Source: Pseudovibrio japonicus (GTDB taxonomy: Bacteria > Pseudomonadota > Alphaproteobacteria > Rhizobiales > Stappiaceae). From it: 64,000 nt of DNA. The notes beneath the pieces are model-generated. The model was not told the origin of the DNA and ran no database searches. It was given only the letters and a program-made list of their open reading frames with translations. Within the stretch, counting starts at the first letter, position 1. Every line of letters starts with the position of its first letter. This document shows positions 25,424-34,609 of this stretch, piece by piece. Location of the stretch: contig NZ_BMXE01000002.1 of NCBI RefSeq assembly GCF_014651595.1, positions 682,001-746,000 on the forward strand, in the 5' to 3' direction. The position numbers and the translations under genes are program-made.

Positions 25424-26362
25424 ATGGATCTTCTGAATTTGCTGGAGAGTTTTGTTCGCGTCATCGACCATGGGTCGCTCAGTGGTGGTGCGCGCCAACG
25501 CCATATCAGCCAGCCAGCCATGAGTCAGCAGTTGCATCTGTTGGAAGCGCAGGTGGGGCGTGAACTTGTCTTCCGCACGAACAAGGGCGTTAAGCCGACT
25601 GCCGCAGGTAAGATTGTTTACGACCATGCGCAGAAGATGCTTCGCCAGAGTGCTCAGATGTTTGAGGAAGTTCAGGAGCAGGCGGCGGCGGAGAGCGGTT
25701 CGTTTGTCGTCTCAGTTTCCCAGCCAATGGGCAGTGACATCATCACTCCGCTTATCTTTGATCTTCGGAGGCAATATCCGGATCTGTCGATCTCTATCAG
25801 GATGGAAGACGATTTGATTGATGTTGTACGAGACGATATTGATCTGGCGATACGTACTGGCGTGACAGGTGATACCTCAGGCATCACGCGGAAAGTGGCG
25901 ATTTCTGAGACCTGCTTGGTGGCAAGCGCTGACTACGTTTCAAAACATGGCGTTCCGCAGGTTCCGGAAGACCTTTCTGATCTCAAGTACATTCAATACC
26001 GCAATGAGAAACCGGTGAATTCTCTTCAGCTTTTCCGCGATGGAAAAAAGCATGAGGTCGGCGTGTACTCTGAATTTGCCGCTGGGCATCCGCAGGTGAT
26101 GGTGCAAGCCTTGCTGAACTCCATCGGCTTTACCCGGATGCCCCTCTTTATGATGCGCGACTACGTGAAAACTGGTCAACTGCAGCGCCTGCTTCCTGAC
26201 TATGAGTGTGAGGAGAAGCCGGTCTATCTTGTTTACCCCTCCCGCGAAGCGATGACGCGGAAGGCTGAGATTTTTATTGAGGCGATGCTGGAGCGATTCC
26301 GAGGTGCGCATGGCATCCGCCTGGTTGGGCAAAAACCGGGTCAGCTTGCCCAACCTGTTTGA
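25424..26362 (+). CDS. LysR-family transcriptional regulator
   Basis: 312 residues. The N-terminal winged helix is typical: LLNLLESFVRVIDHGSLSGGARQRHISQPAMSQQLHLLEAQVGRELVFR, followed by the linker helix and a substrate-binding domain (VSVSQPMGSDIITPLIFDLRRQYPDLSISIRMEDD). The chosen ATG 25424 places the DNA-binding domain at residue 1; the frame extends to 25340 upstream. It probably controls the divergent MBL hydrolase gene through the box at 25400. Inducer unknown. Confidence 0.92.
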   Translation: MDLLNLLESFVRVIDHGSLSGGARQRHISQPAMSQQLHLLEAQVGRELVFRTNKGVKPTAAGKIVYDHAQKMLRQSAQMFEEVQEQAAAESGSFVVSVSQPMGSDIITPLIFDLRRQYPDLSISIRMEDDLIDVVRDDIDLAIRTGVTGDTSGITRKVAISETCLVASADYVSKHGVPQVPEDLSDLKYIQYRNEKPVNSLQLFRDGKKHEVGVYSEFAAGHPQVMVQALLNSIGFTRMPLFMMRDYVKTGQLQRLLPDYECEEKPVYLVYPSREAMTRKAEIFIEAMLERFRGAHGIRLVGQKPGQLAQPV

Positions 26363-26393
26363 TCACTTGCAGCTCAAATATGTGCCTTTCGGC

Positions 26394-28391
26394 TCAAACC
26401 GTCTCATTGATCCGCTCGTCCACGATGCGGACAATGTCTGACATGATGTCTGTTAGGTGGAAGTCCTTTGGCGTGTAAACCGCTGCGACACCTGCCTTCT
26501 TCAGCTCATCCGCATCTTCTGTCGGAATGATGCCGCCAAGGATGATCGGGATATCCTCCAGGCCGTTTTCCTTCATCTTTTCAATTACATCCTGAACCAG
26601 TGCCAGATGGGAGCCGGACAAGATGGACAGGCCGATGACGTGCACGCCTTCTTCCAGTGCCGCATTGACGATCTGTGCTGGTGTGAGGCGGATGCCTTCG
26701 TAAACAACTTCCATGCCGCAATCACGCGCGCGCACGGCGATCTGTTCAGCGCCGTTGGAGTGACCGTCCAGGCCCGGTTTGCCGACGAGGAATTTGAGGC
26801 GGCGGCCCAGCTTCTTTGAGAGGTCTGCGACTTTCTGCTGAACGTCGGCGAGGTTTTCGTTGTCGTCAGGCGCTGCTTTGCCCACGCCAGTTGGGGCGCG
26901 GTACTCGCCGAAGACTTCTCGCAGGGCGGCGCCCCATTCTCCGGTGGTTGCGCCGGCTTGAGCTGCTTTGATGGATGCTTCCATGATGTTGTTGTCGGAG
27001 GAAGCTGCTGCTCGCAGGTCCTGAAGCGCGGCCTGAACGGCGTTGTCATCACGCTCGGCACGCCATGCCTGAATGCGTTGGATAGCTTCTTCTTCCACAT
27101 ACTCGGGCACGGTAAGAATGCCGCCGTCTTCGTCAGAAGCCAGCGGAGATGGCTCGGTTTCGGTCCACTTGTTGACGCCAACCACGATCTGTTCGCCAGA
27201 TTCGATGCCTGCCAGACGTTTGGAATTGGACTCAACGAGCTTTTGCTTCATGTAGCTGGATTCAACGGCTGCAACTGCGCCGCCCATTTCTGAGATGCGA
27301 GCCAGCTCTTCTCTTGCCTGTTCTTTCAGGACTTCAACTTTCGCTTCAATTTCTTTTGAACCGTCGAAGATGTCTGCGTATTCCAGCAGGTCGGTCTCGT
27401 AGGCCATGATCTGCTGCATGCGCAGGGACCATTGCTGGTCAAACGGACGCGGCAGGCCGAGTGCTTCGTTCCATGCAGGAAGCTGTACAGCGCGGGCGCG
27501 GGCGTTTTTGGACAGAACGACGGCTAGCATCTCGACAAGAATACGGTAGACGTTGTTTTCGGGCTGCTGTTCTGTCAGGCCCAATGAGTTGACCTGTACG
27601 CCATAACGGAAGCGGCGGTAACGCTCTTCTTCAACGCCGTAGCGCTCACGGCAGATTTCGTCCCAGAGCTCTGTGAACGCGCGCATCTTGCACATCTCGG
27701 TGATGAAGCGCATGCCGGCATTCACAAAGAATGAGATGCGGCCAACGAGTTTTGGAAAATCACTTTCTGAGATGACACCAGAGGCACGTACATTGTCCAG
27801 AATTGCGATGGCCGTTGCGAGCGCAAAGGAGAGTTCCTGTACGGGCGTCGCTCCGGCTTCCTGCAAATGGTAGGAACACACATTCATGGGGTTCCATTTG
27901 GGCATATTCGTGTAAGTCCATGAAATCACATCAGTTGTGAGACGCATGGATGGAGCTGGCGGGAACACATAGGTTCCGCGGGAGAGGTACTCCTTGATCA
28001 GGTCATTCTGTGTGGTGCCTGAAAGAAGAGAGCGGGCGGCGCCCTGTTCATCGGCGGCAGCCACGTACAGCGCCAGCAGCCATGGTGCTGTGGCGTTGAT
28101 CGTCATGGAGGTGTTCATGCGCTCCAGCGGAATCTCGTTGAAGAGCGTGCGCATATCACCCAGATGGGAGACGGGGACACCCACCTTGCCGACCTCACCG
28201 CGCGAAAGTGGATGGTCGGGGTCATAGCCTGTCTGTGTTGGAAGGTCGAATGCAACAGAAAGGCCCGTTTGACCCTTTGCAAGGTTCGTGCGGTAGAGCC
28301 GGTTACTGTCTGCAGCGTTTGAATGTCCTGCGTATGTGCGGAACATCCATGGACGGTCTTTTGTTGCGTCATTAGGTGAACCGGTACTCAT
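26394..28391 (-). CDS. ecm: Ethylmalonyl-CoA mutase
   Basis: Adenosylcobalamin-dependent conversion of (2R)-ethylmalonyl-CoA to (2S)-methylsuccinyl-CoA in the ethylmalonyl-CoA pathway for acetyl-CoA assimilation. 665 residues. The mutase barrel begins with MFRTYAGHSNAADSN and has LPTQTGYDPDHPL; the C-terminal B12 domain shows FLVGKPGLDGHSNGAEQIA with DxHxxG, then LSILSGSHL and GGIIPTEDA. The short N-terminus and single-chain MeaA-like layout distinguish it from methylmalonyl-CoA mutase. Adjacent divergent ccr supports the assignment. Confidence 0.93.
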   Translation of the reverse strand: MSTGSPNDATKDRPWMFRTYAGHSNAADSNRLYRTNLAKGQTGLSVAFDLPTQTGYDPDHPLSRGEVGKVGVPVSHLGDMRTLFNEIPLERMNTSMTINATAPWLLALYVAAADEQGAARSLLSGTTQNDLIKEYLSRGTYVFPPAPSMRLTTDVISWTYTNMPKWNPMNVCSYHLQEAGATPVQELSFALATAIAILDNVRASGVISESDFPKLVGRISFFVNAGMRFITEMCKMRAFTELWDEICRERYGVEEERYRRFRYGVQVNSLGLTEQQPENNVYRILVEMLAVVLSKNARARAVQLPAWNEALGLPRPFDQQWSLRMQQIMAYETDLLEYADIFDGSKEIEAKVEVLKEQAREELARISEMGGAVAAVESSYMKQKLVESNSKRLAGIESGEQIVVGVNKWTETEPSPLASDEDGGILTVPEYVEEEAIQRIQAWRAERDDNAVQAALQDLRAAASSDNNIMEASIKAAQAGATTGEWGAALREVFGEYRAPTGVGKAAPDDNENLADVQQKVADLSKKLGRRLKFLVGKPGLDGHSNGAEQIAVRARDCGMEVVYEGIRLTPAQIVNAALEEGVHVIGLSILSGSHLALVQDVIEKMKENGLEDIPIILGGIIPTEDADELKKAGVAAVYTPKDFHLTDIMSDIVRIVDERINETV

Positions 28392-28690
28392 CTTCTCTTG
28401 CCTCCCTGATCCTGCCTGCATTTTATATGGGGCAAGATCTCAATTCTGCCCACACCTTTGCATAGGTTCTGCTAGTTGGTGCAATGCAACATTAGGGGAA
28501 GTATTCCTCACAAGTTAAGCAATAGTTGTATATATTTTGCGAGTTTTTTGTAATGATAATTCTGAGATGGCCGATATTGACAGGTTGTATTGTTTTGCGT
28601 TGCAGCAAATAGTGGATTGGAAGCGTTAGCAGTGATCTTGCTTTCACTCTCATGAGGGAAGGGCGCAACGCAAACTTGGAGGAGAATATC
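28392..28690. promoter_or_regulatory. Shared divergent promoter region of ecm and ccr
   Basis: 299 bases. Inverted sequences that could bind a regulator include GTTG-N8-CAAC at about 28474-28489 and TTTGC-N6-GCAAA at about 28598-28613. Both contain TTGC/GCAA elements. No gene is present. Shared control of the two pathway genes is likely, but the protein is not known from this window. Confidence 0.4.
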
Positions 28691-29986
28691 ATGAGTTCCG
28701 TTGCACGGGTTATCGAAGCTGGGTCAGAGGGAGGCTCTGAGTTCAAGGACCTTTATGAGATTGGTGAAATCCCACCGCTGGGACATGTTCCGAAGAACAT
28801 GTGGGCGTGGACCATTCGCCAAGAGCGTCATGGTTCCCCAGACACAGCGATGGTCAAAGAAGTGGTGCCGACTTGGGAGTTGGACAGCCACGAAGTGCTC
28901 GTTCTGGTGATGGCAGCAGGCGTGAACTACAATGGCGTCTGGGCGGCCCTTGGTGAGCCGATTTCTCCGTTGAACGTGCATAAAATGCCGTACCATATCG
29001 CTGGATCTGATGCTTCCGGTATCGTTTGGGCCGTGGGTTCCAAAGTGACCCGCTGGAAAGTTGGCGATGAAGTTGTCGTGCACTGTAATCAGGACGATGG
29101 TGACGACGAAGAATGTAATGGCGGTGACCCAATGTTCTCCAGCTCCCAGCGGATCTGGGGCTATGAGACGCCGGATGGATCGTTTGGGCAGTTTGCACGT
29201 GTGCAGTCGCAGCAGTTGATGCACCGTCCTAAGCATCTGACTTGGGAAGAGAGCGCTTGTTATACGCTGACGCTGGCAACGGCTTTCCGCATGTTGTTTG
29301 GCCATGCGCCGCATGAGCTGAAGCCGGGCCAGAATGTGTTGGTCTGGGGTGCTTCCGGCGGACTGGGCGTGTTCGCTGTGCAGCTGATTGCCGCGGCAGG
29401 GGCGAACGCAATCGGGGTGATTTCCGATGAGAGCAAGCGCGAATACGTGATGTCGTTGGGCGCAAAGGCTGTCATCAACCGGAAAGACTTTGATTGCTGG
29501 GGCCAGCTGCCGACGGTGAATTCACCTGAGTATGACAATTGGCTCAAGGAAGCGCGTAAGTTCGGTAAGGCGATCTGGAACATTACCGGTAAGGGCAATG
29601 ACGTGGACATGGTGTTTGAACACCCTGGCGAGTCAACGTTCCCGGTTTCCAGCCTTGTTGTGAAGCGTGGTGGCATGGTGGTGTTCTGTGCGGGGACGAC
29701 CGGCTTTAACATCACCTTTGATGCGCGTTATGTGTGGATGCGTCAGAAGCGCATTCAGGGGTCTCACTTTGCGCACCTGAAGCAGGCCAGTGAAGCGAAC
29801 AAGTTTGTGATCGATCGCCGTATCGACCCTTGCATGAGTGAAGTGTTCTCATGGGAGCAGATTCCGCAGGCTCATATGAAGATGTGGAAGAACCAGCATG
29901 CACCTGGAAATATGTCGGTTCTGGTGTGTGCACCGAAGACCGGTCTGCGTTCCCTTGAGGATGTTATGGAAGCCATTGAAAGCTAA
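28691..29986 (+). CDS. ccrA: Crotonyl-CoA carboxylase/reductase
   Basis: NADPH-dependent reductive carboxylation of crotonyl-CoA to (2S)-ethylmalonyl-CoA, the signature step of the ethylmalonyl-CoA pathway. 431 residues, MDR superfamily. Visible are VMAAGVNYNGVWAALGEP, HIAGSDASGIVWAVGSKV, the acidic HCNQDDGDDEECNGGD insert, VLVWGASGGLGVFAVQLIAAAG, and FCAGTTGFNITFDARYVWMRQKRIQGSH. GGAGGAG precedes ATG 28691; an upstream in-frame ATG at 28652 is less likely. Divergent from ecm. Confidence 0.96.
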   Translation: MSSVARVIEAGSEGGSEFKDLYEIGEIPPLGHVPKNMWAWTIRQERHGSPDTAMVKEVVPTWELDSHEVLVLVMAAGVNYNGVWAALGEPISPLNVHKMPYHIAGSDASGIVWAVGSKVTRWKVGDEVVVHCNQDDGDDEECNGGDPMFSSSQRIWGYETPDGSFGQFARVQSQQLMHRPKHLTWEESACYTLTLATAFRMLFGHAPHELKPGQNVLVWGASGGLGVFAVQLIAAAGANAIGVISDESKREYVMSLGAKAVINRKDFDCWGQLPTVNSPEYDNWLKEARKFGKAIWNITGKGNDVDMVFEHPGESTFPVSSLVVKRGGMVVFCAGTTGFNITFDARYVWMRQKRIQGSHFAHLKQASEANKFVIDRRIDPCMSEVFSWEQIPQAHMKMWKNQHAPGNMSVLVCAPKTGLRSLEDVMEAIES

Positions 29987-30010
29987 TCGGGCTTAATCAG
30001 GTTTAGTAAA

Positions 30011-30049
30011 GGAAGTTGGTACGTTTCTGCGGCCAACTTCCTTTTTTTT
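30011..30049 (+). terminator. Rho-independent terminator of ccr
   Basis: GGAAGTTGG/CCAACTTCC stem (30011-30019, 30033-30041) followed by eight T. Confidence 0.92.
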
Positions 30050-30569
30050 ATAGTTTTTGCGTTCTGATTTTTTATTGAACGACTATTCAATATAGAAGAA
30101 TAGTAAGATCCTTTTCTCTGCGTTAAATGTTTTCATCTGTACGATTGTTCAGTCCCATTGGTGTTTATTTTTATATTTAGTTTTACTTATAAATTACTTG
30201 AATTTAGATGGGTGAATTTGTGCTGAAGAAAGTCTAAAATAGTTGTTTTGCTTCGGTAAATTTTTTTTCTCTTAATTTGTGTTTTTGCCGATCGTAGTAA
30301 GGCGATTTTCAAGTGTTATAACTTCATATTTAATGTAATTATAAAGTAAATTCTGATGGATCTATTTTTTGAGGGCATCCTGAGGATATATCTAAGTTGA
30401 CAGGCACTTTAATATATCTATTTTTAGCTATGCAGTTGATACACTGATCATAGTGTGTCCTGTGTTTAATGAGTTTTTGACTTGGTGTCGCGGCCAGAAC
30501 GACAAGCTGTCCTTGTCAGCTTTTCTCTCTGACCGGCCCAAATTGTGTTTTGGTTGTTTGGAGGCCTAT
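30050..30569. other. Long AT-rich region upstream of the betaine transporter operon
   Basis: 520 bases, strongly AT-rich, with no supportable gene. A GTG-initiated frame from 30453 joins the transporter gene but adds an unlikely N-terminus before the signal peptide. It holds the BetI-like repeat at 30074-30091 and a related half-site at 30141-30153. The length suggests several regulatory inputs. Confidence 0.5.
30074..30091. promoter_or_regulatory. BetI-like inverted repeat
   Basis: ATTGAA-CGACTA-TTCAAT resembles the TTGAACG...TTCAA sites recognised by choline-responsive BetI repressors. It lies about 480 bases upstream of the glycine-betaine transporter, but directly after the ccr terminator. 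Confidence 0.4.
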
Positions 30570-31595
30570 GTGTTGAATTTTAAGTCTGCTCTCGCTGCGT
30601 GCGTGGTTGCATTGCCTTTTGCTGTGTCCTCAGCAGAAGCAGCAGATCCTGTTTGTGAGATTGATCGCCCGATTGTATTTGCTGGTTTGGATTGGGATTC
30701 CAACGCATTCCACAACTCGGTTGCTCAGTTCATTGCTGAAAAAGGGTATGGCTGTGAGACAGATGTTATTCCTGGCTCCACTATTCCGCTCCTGAACGGT
30801 ATGGCACGCGGTGATATCGATGTGACCATGGAAATCTGGCCTGACAACGTGACTGAAGCGCTTGCTGAAGGTCAGGAGAGAAAGCAGTTTGTTGACCTTG
30901 GCGTAAACTTCCCAGATGCGACGCAGGCTTGGTTTGTGCCGAAGTATCTGGTAGAAGGTGATGACGCACCAGCGAAAGGCCTGAAGTCTGTTGCTGACCT
31001 GCCAAAATACAAAGACGTGTTTGCTGATCCAGAAGAGCCAGGCAAGGGTCGTTTCTATAATTGTATCGCTGGTTGGGGCTGTGAGGTTATCAACTCCAAG
31101 AAGCTGAACGCCTACAAGCTGAACGAAACTTACGTAAACTTCCGTCCAGGTACCGGCGCTGCGTTGGCTGCGGCGATTGAGTCCAACCTCCGCCGCAAGA
31201 AGCCAATCTTGTTCTATTACTGGGGTCCAACCTGGGTAATGGGTAAGGTTATTGACGATCTGGTTCAGCTGGAAGAACCTGCATACAACAAGGAAATCTG
31301 GGATGAGCTGTCCGATGAGACTGATCCGTCTAAGGTGACCAGAGCCGTGGCATACCCGCTTTCTGCGACACACGTTTACGTCAACACAGAATTCCACGAA
31401 ACAGCACCTAAGCTGGTTGAATTCCTGACTGCTTATGAGACCACCAGTAACGATGTTTCCAAGGCTCTTGCCTTCATGCAGGACACAGGTGGAACCACCG
31501 ATGATGCTGCGGTTGAGTTCCTGAAGACCAACGAGGAACTCTGGACAAACTGGGTTCCAGCTGATGTGGCAGAACGAGTGAAATCTGCTCTGTAA
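30570..31595 (+). CDS. proX: Glycine betaine/proline ABC transporter, substrate-binding protein
   Basis: Periplasmic binding protein of the OpuAC/ProX family, 341 residues. GTG 30570 has GGAGG 5 bases upstream and gives MLNFKSALAACVVALPF, a clean signal peptide cut near AEAAD. Mature landmarks are FAGLDWDSNAFHNSV, PGSTIPLLNGMARGDIDVTMEIWPDN, and aromatic residues (WGPTW near the middle) that could cage a quaternary ammonium. The first gene of a three-gene operon with permease and ATPase. Betaine is the likeliest ligand; choline or proline betaine remain possible. Confidence 0.88.
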   Translation: MLNFKSALAACVVALPFAVSSAEAADPVCEIDRPIVFAGLDWDSNAFHNSVAQFIAEKGYGCETDVIPGSTIPLLNGMARGDIDVTMEIWPDNVTEALAEGQERKQFVDLGVNFPDATQAWFVPKYLVEGDDAPAKGLKSVADLPKYKDVFADPEEPGKGRFYNCIAGWGCEVINSKKLNAYKLNETYVNFRPGTGAALAAAIESNLRRKKPILFYYWGPTWVMGKVIDDLVQLEEPAYNKEIWDELSDETDPSKVTRAVAYPLSATHVYVNTEFHETAPKLVEFLTAYETTSNDVSKALAFMQDTGGTTDDAAVEFLKTNEELWTNWVPADVAERVKSAL

Positions 31596-31640
31596 TCTTA
31601 CAGGCATCTCACTGTTTTTGAAAATCTTCGAATAAGAAGC

Positions 31641-31665
31641 GATCACGGGACCTGTTTCCGTGATC
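31641..31665 (+). promoter_or_regulatory. Intercistronic stem-loop after the binding-protein gene
   Basis: GATCACGG/CCGTGATC perfect 8-bp stem with a 9-base loop and no U-run. Such stems after binding-protein genes commonly protect the upstream mRNA so that it is made in excess over the permease. Confidence 0.6.
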
Positions 31666-31688
31666 CTTGCTAAGAATAAGAGGATCAC

Positions 31689-32558
31689 ATGGCTTTCGAC
31701 GTGTTTCCCGATATTGGGAAACCTATCCGAACTTCCACAAATGAGCTGGTTGACTTTCTCGTCGTGAATTACGGCGATGGATTTGAAGCCTTTTCCAACT
31801 CCATCCTGTTTTTGCTTGTACGACTAGAGCGAGTTCTGCGCAGTGCCGACCCTGTCGTTATCTTGGTCTGCGTCGGGTTGATCACCTTTGCGGCGAGTCG
31901 ACGTTGGGGCCTTAGCGTGGCGATGGTCGCTGCAATGTGGTTCATTGGTGCGCTTGGCCTTTGGGAACAAGCGATGCAGACCGTGGCAATCTTGCTCGTT
32001 GCAGTGCTGATCTCTGTGGTGATCGGTGTTCCGCTCGGTATTATCTCTGCGCGTTCTAATCGGTTCAGATCTTTGCTGAATCCAGTACTGGACTTGATGC
32101 AAACGATCCCGAGCTTTGTTTACCTTATTCCGGCAGCCATGCTGTTTGGCCTGGGTAAGGTTCCGGCTATTCTGGCGACAATTATCTATGCCGCTCCTCC
32201 GCTTATCCGTCTGACAGACCTTGGTATTCGGTATGTTGATGAGGAAGTTGTTGAGGCGAGCCGTGCCTTTGGCGCGACGCGCTGGCAAATCCTTAAGGGT
32301 GTTCAGATTCCGCTCGCGCTTCCATCCATCATGCAAGGTATTAACCAGACCATGATGATGGCCTTGGCTATGGTGGTTATTGCGTCCATGATTGGTGCAC
32401 GTGGTGTCGGGGAAACCGTTCTACTGGGATTGCAGCGAAATGATGCTGGGCAAGGATTGCTTGGCGGCCTAGCGATTGTTGCGCTCGCGGTTGTGTTTGA
32501 CCGTATCACACAATCAGCCGGACAACGGATGCAGGCGCATCGCAAGGTAACAGGGTAA
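31689..32558 (+). CDS. proW: Glycine betaine/proline ABC transporter, permease
   Basis: Inner-membrane subunit, 289 residues, with an N-terminal hydrophilic stretch of about 60 residues and then about six helices. The binding-protein-dependent transport signature EASRAFGATRWQILKGVQIPLALPSI is present at about residues 180-205. TIPSFVYLIPAAMLFG and MALAMVVIASMIGARGVGE are typical of ProW/OpuAB. It sits between binding protein and ATPase; 9 bases separate it from the ATPase gene. Confidence 0.93.
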   Translation: MAFDVFPDIGKPIRTSTNELVDFLVVNYGDGFEAFSNSILFLLVRLERVLRSADPVVILVCVGLITFAASRRWGLSVAMVAAMWFIGALGLWEQAMQTVAILLVAVLISVVIGVPLGIISARSNRFRSLLNPVLDLMQTIPSFVYLIPAAMLFGLGKVPAILATIIYAAPPLIRLTDLGIRYVDEEVVEASRAFGATRWQILKGVQIPLALPSIMQGINQTMMMALAMVVIASMIGARGVGETVLLGLQRNDAGQGLLGGLAIVALAVVFDRITQSAGQRMQAHRKVTG

Positions 32559-32567
32559 GGCGCTGAG

Positions 32568-33833
32568 ATGGCACTAATCGAAGTACAAAACATAACCAAG
32601 ATTTTTGGTAGTGCGCCTAAAAAAGAGCTCGCAAAGGTCAAGAATGGTATGGGCAAGGAGCAGCTGCTCGCTGAAACCGGCCATACCCTTGGTTTGAACG
32701 ATGTTTCTCTTAGCATTGAGAAAGGCGAGATCTTCGTGATCATGGGCCTTTCCGGTTCTGGTAAGTCTACACTTATCCGCCACTTCAACCGTTTGATTGA
32801 TCCTACCGACGGACACATCTTAGTTGATGGCATGGATGTTATGGGGCTTTCCAACAAGGAGTTGGAAGACTTCCGCCGCCATCGTATGTCCATGGTTTTC
32901 CAACGCTTCGGCCTGATGCCGCATCGTACCGTTCTTAAGAATGTTGCGTACGGTCTTGAAGTACAGGGCATTGCAAGGGCTGAGCGTGAAGCAACAGCAC
33001 GCAAATGGATTGAGACCGTTGGTCTTGCTGGTTTTGAAGACCAGTACCCAAGCCAGCTTTCCGGTGGCATGCAGCAGCGTGTTGGACTTGCGCGTGCGCT
33101 GGCAACGGATTCGGACATCATTCTGATGGATGAAGCATTTTCTGCGCTTGATCCGTTAATCCGCTCGCAAATGCAGGATCAGTTGGTTGAACTGCATGAG
33201 AAGCTACACAAGACCATTGTGTTCATCACGCACGATCTGGATGAAGCTTTGCGTATTGGCGACAAGATTGCCATCCTGAAAGATGGTGTTCTGTCACAGG
33301 TGGGTACACCACCGGAGATCCTTCTTGAACCAGCTGACGACTATGTGCGGGCGTTTGTTCGTGATGTGAACCGCGCTCGGGTGCTCACCGTTGGTACTGT
33401 GATGCAACCACCAGCATTGCGTATTACCCATGACAATATGGAAAAAGCACTGGCTGACATGCGTCGTAATGACGAAGACTTCGGCTATGTGGTTGAGGAT
33501 AAAGAGTTCCGCGGTGTTGTCACTCAGGAAGCTCTGGCTGAGGAAGTCGCGAAACAGGGTGAAACGCCTTCGCTTTACGCGTTTGCTGATGATAGCAGTG
33601 TTGTGGAGCTGGAAAACACTTTGGAAGAAGCTCTTCCAGCCACATTGGAGGCGGATTATCCGGTTCCCGTCGTTTGTGAGGACGGAAGGCTCATGGGCGT
33701 CTTGAGCTCTGAAGAGATGGGCAGCGCGCTGACGCCTCCTGACGAGCTTGAGAATGGTGAGACTGAAGACGCAGCTAACAAAGATGCGAGCGGTGAACCA
33801 GCCAAAGCTGATGTGTTAAAAGAAGCATCCTGA
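32568..33833 (+). CDS. proV: Glycine betaine/proline ABC transporter, ATPase with CBS region
   Basis: 421 residues. Walker A is GLSGSGKST, signature LSGGMQQRVGLARAL, Walker B DIILMDEAFSALDPL, and the switch is FITHD. After residue about 280 comes a CBS-type region (TVGTVMQPPALRITHDNMEKALADMRRNDEDFGYVV), which in ProV/OpuA proteins senses ionic strength or nucleotides, then an acidic, Ala-rich tail. The CBS region favours ProV-type osmoregulated uptake over the shorter choline transporter ATPase ChoV. Confidence 0.93.
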   Translation: MALIEVQNITKIFGSAPKKELAKVKNGMGKEQLLAETGHTLGLNDVSLSIEKGEIFVIMGLSGSGKSTLIRHFNRLIDPTDGHILVDGMDVMGLSNKELEDFRRHRMSMVFQRFGLMPHRTVLKNVAYGLEVQGIARAEREATARKWIETVGLAGFEDQYPSQLSGGMQQRVGLARALATDSDIILMDEAFSALDPLIRSQMQDQLVELHEKLHKTIVFITHDLDEALRIGDKIAILKDGVLSQVGTPPEILLEPADDYVRAFVRDVNRARVLTVGTVMQPPALRITHDNMEKALADMRRNDEDFGYVVEDKEFRGVVTQEALAEEVAKQGETPSLYAFADDSSVVELENTLEEALPATLEADYPVPVVCEDGRLMGVLSSEEMGSALTPPDELENGETEDAANKDASGEPAKADVLKEAS

Positions 33834-33854
33834 ATACTTTGTCAGGACGTTAGG

Positions 33855-33880
33855 AAGGCCGGGTAAGACCGGCCTTTTTT
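33855..33880 (+). terminator. Terminator of the betaine transporter operon
   Basis: AAGGCCGG/CCGGCCTT stem (33855-33862, 33869-33876) ending in six T. Confidence 0.9.
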
Positions 33881-33988
33881 GATTGTATCACGTTCACTTG
33901 TGTGTTTGCTGCGAGTTTGGGCTTGGCTTGCCGGAATTTGCCGATAGGGTGGCACGGAGATTCTAGATTTGCTGAAAAGTGGTATTGT

Positions 33989-34501
33989 ATGAAGAAGTTT
34001 CGCGGTGGCGGTATTGCCCTGGTTCTTGCTGTTGGACTGGCGCTTGTTGGGTGTGTGAACACTGATGAAACACCAAGCTATTACCAAAATCTGGAGAGTC
34101 ACTCTGCGCAGATCGACGGAAACGTTGTGGCTTCAATGATTTCCAGCTACCGCGCGCAAAAAGATCGCCCTCCGGTTTCCATCGATCCTACTCTGACACG
34201 GATTGCGCAGGCTCAGGCTGACGGGATGGCCCGTGCCGAGGATGTGAATGCTGCGCGCAAAGGGAACCTTCGGCTTTCTGTTTTGATGAATGAGGTAGGG
34301 CAGGGTGATGTGCCTGCGGTCAATAACCTAAGCGCGGGTTATCGCAGATGGGCGGAGGCCTTTTCTGGCTGGCGTGACTCGCCAAAGCATAATGCGGTGA
34401 TGTTGGATGCGGAGGGAACCCGCATCGGGATTGCGACGGCTTATGCGCCGGGATCGAAGTACAAGGTTTTCTGGAGCCTTGTGGTTGCTGGGCCGCGCTA
34501 A
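33989..34501 (+). CDS. CAP-domain (SCP/PR-1-like) lipoprotein
   Basis: 170 residues. ATG 33989 starts MKKFRGGGIALVLAVGLALVGC, a lipoprotein signal with Cys22 as acylation site. The CAP fold follows: NVVASMISSYRAQKDRPPVSIDPTLTRIAQAQADGMA and the signature-like region GWRDSPKHNAVMLDAEGTRIGIATAY with a conserved His. An earlier in-frame start at 33902 lies just after the operon terminator and would hide the signal. Extracytoplasmic; function of bacterial CAP proteins is mostly unknown. Confidence 0.85.
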   Translation: MKKFRGGGIALVLAVGLALVGCVNTDETPSYYQNLESHSAQIDGNVVASMISSYRAQKDRPPVSIDPTLTRIAQAQADGMARAEDVNAARKGNLRLSVLMNEVGQGDVPAVNNLSAGYRRWAEAFSGWRDSPKHNAVMLDAEGTRIGIATAYAPGSKYKVFWSLVVAGPR

Positions 34502-34609
34502 ATCTCAGCTCTCCTTGGATTAAGGGGCGACCAAAGGCCAGTATCTCATTGGGTGGTGCAGCGATAAACTCTCCTTGATTTTCAAATCCGGGTTAGGGGG
34601 AGGTCTGGT

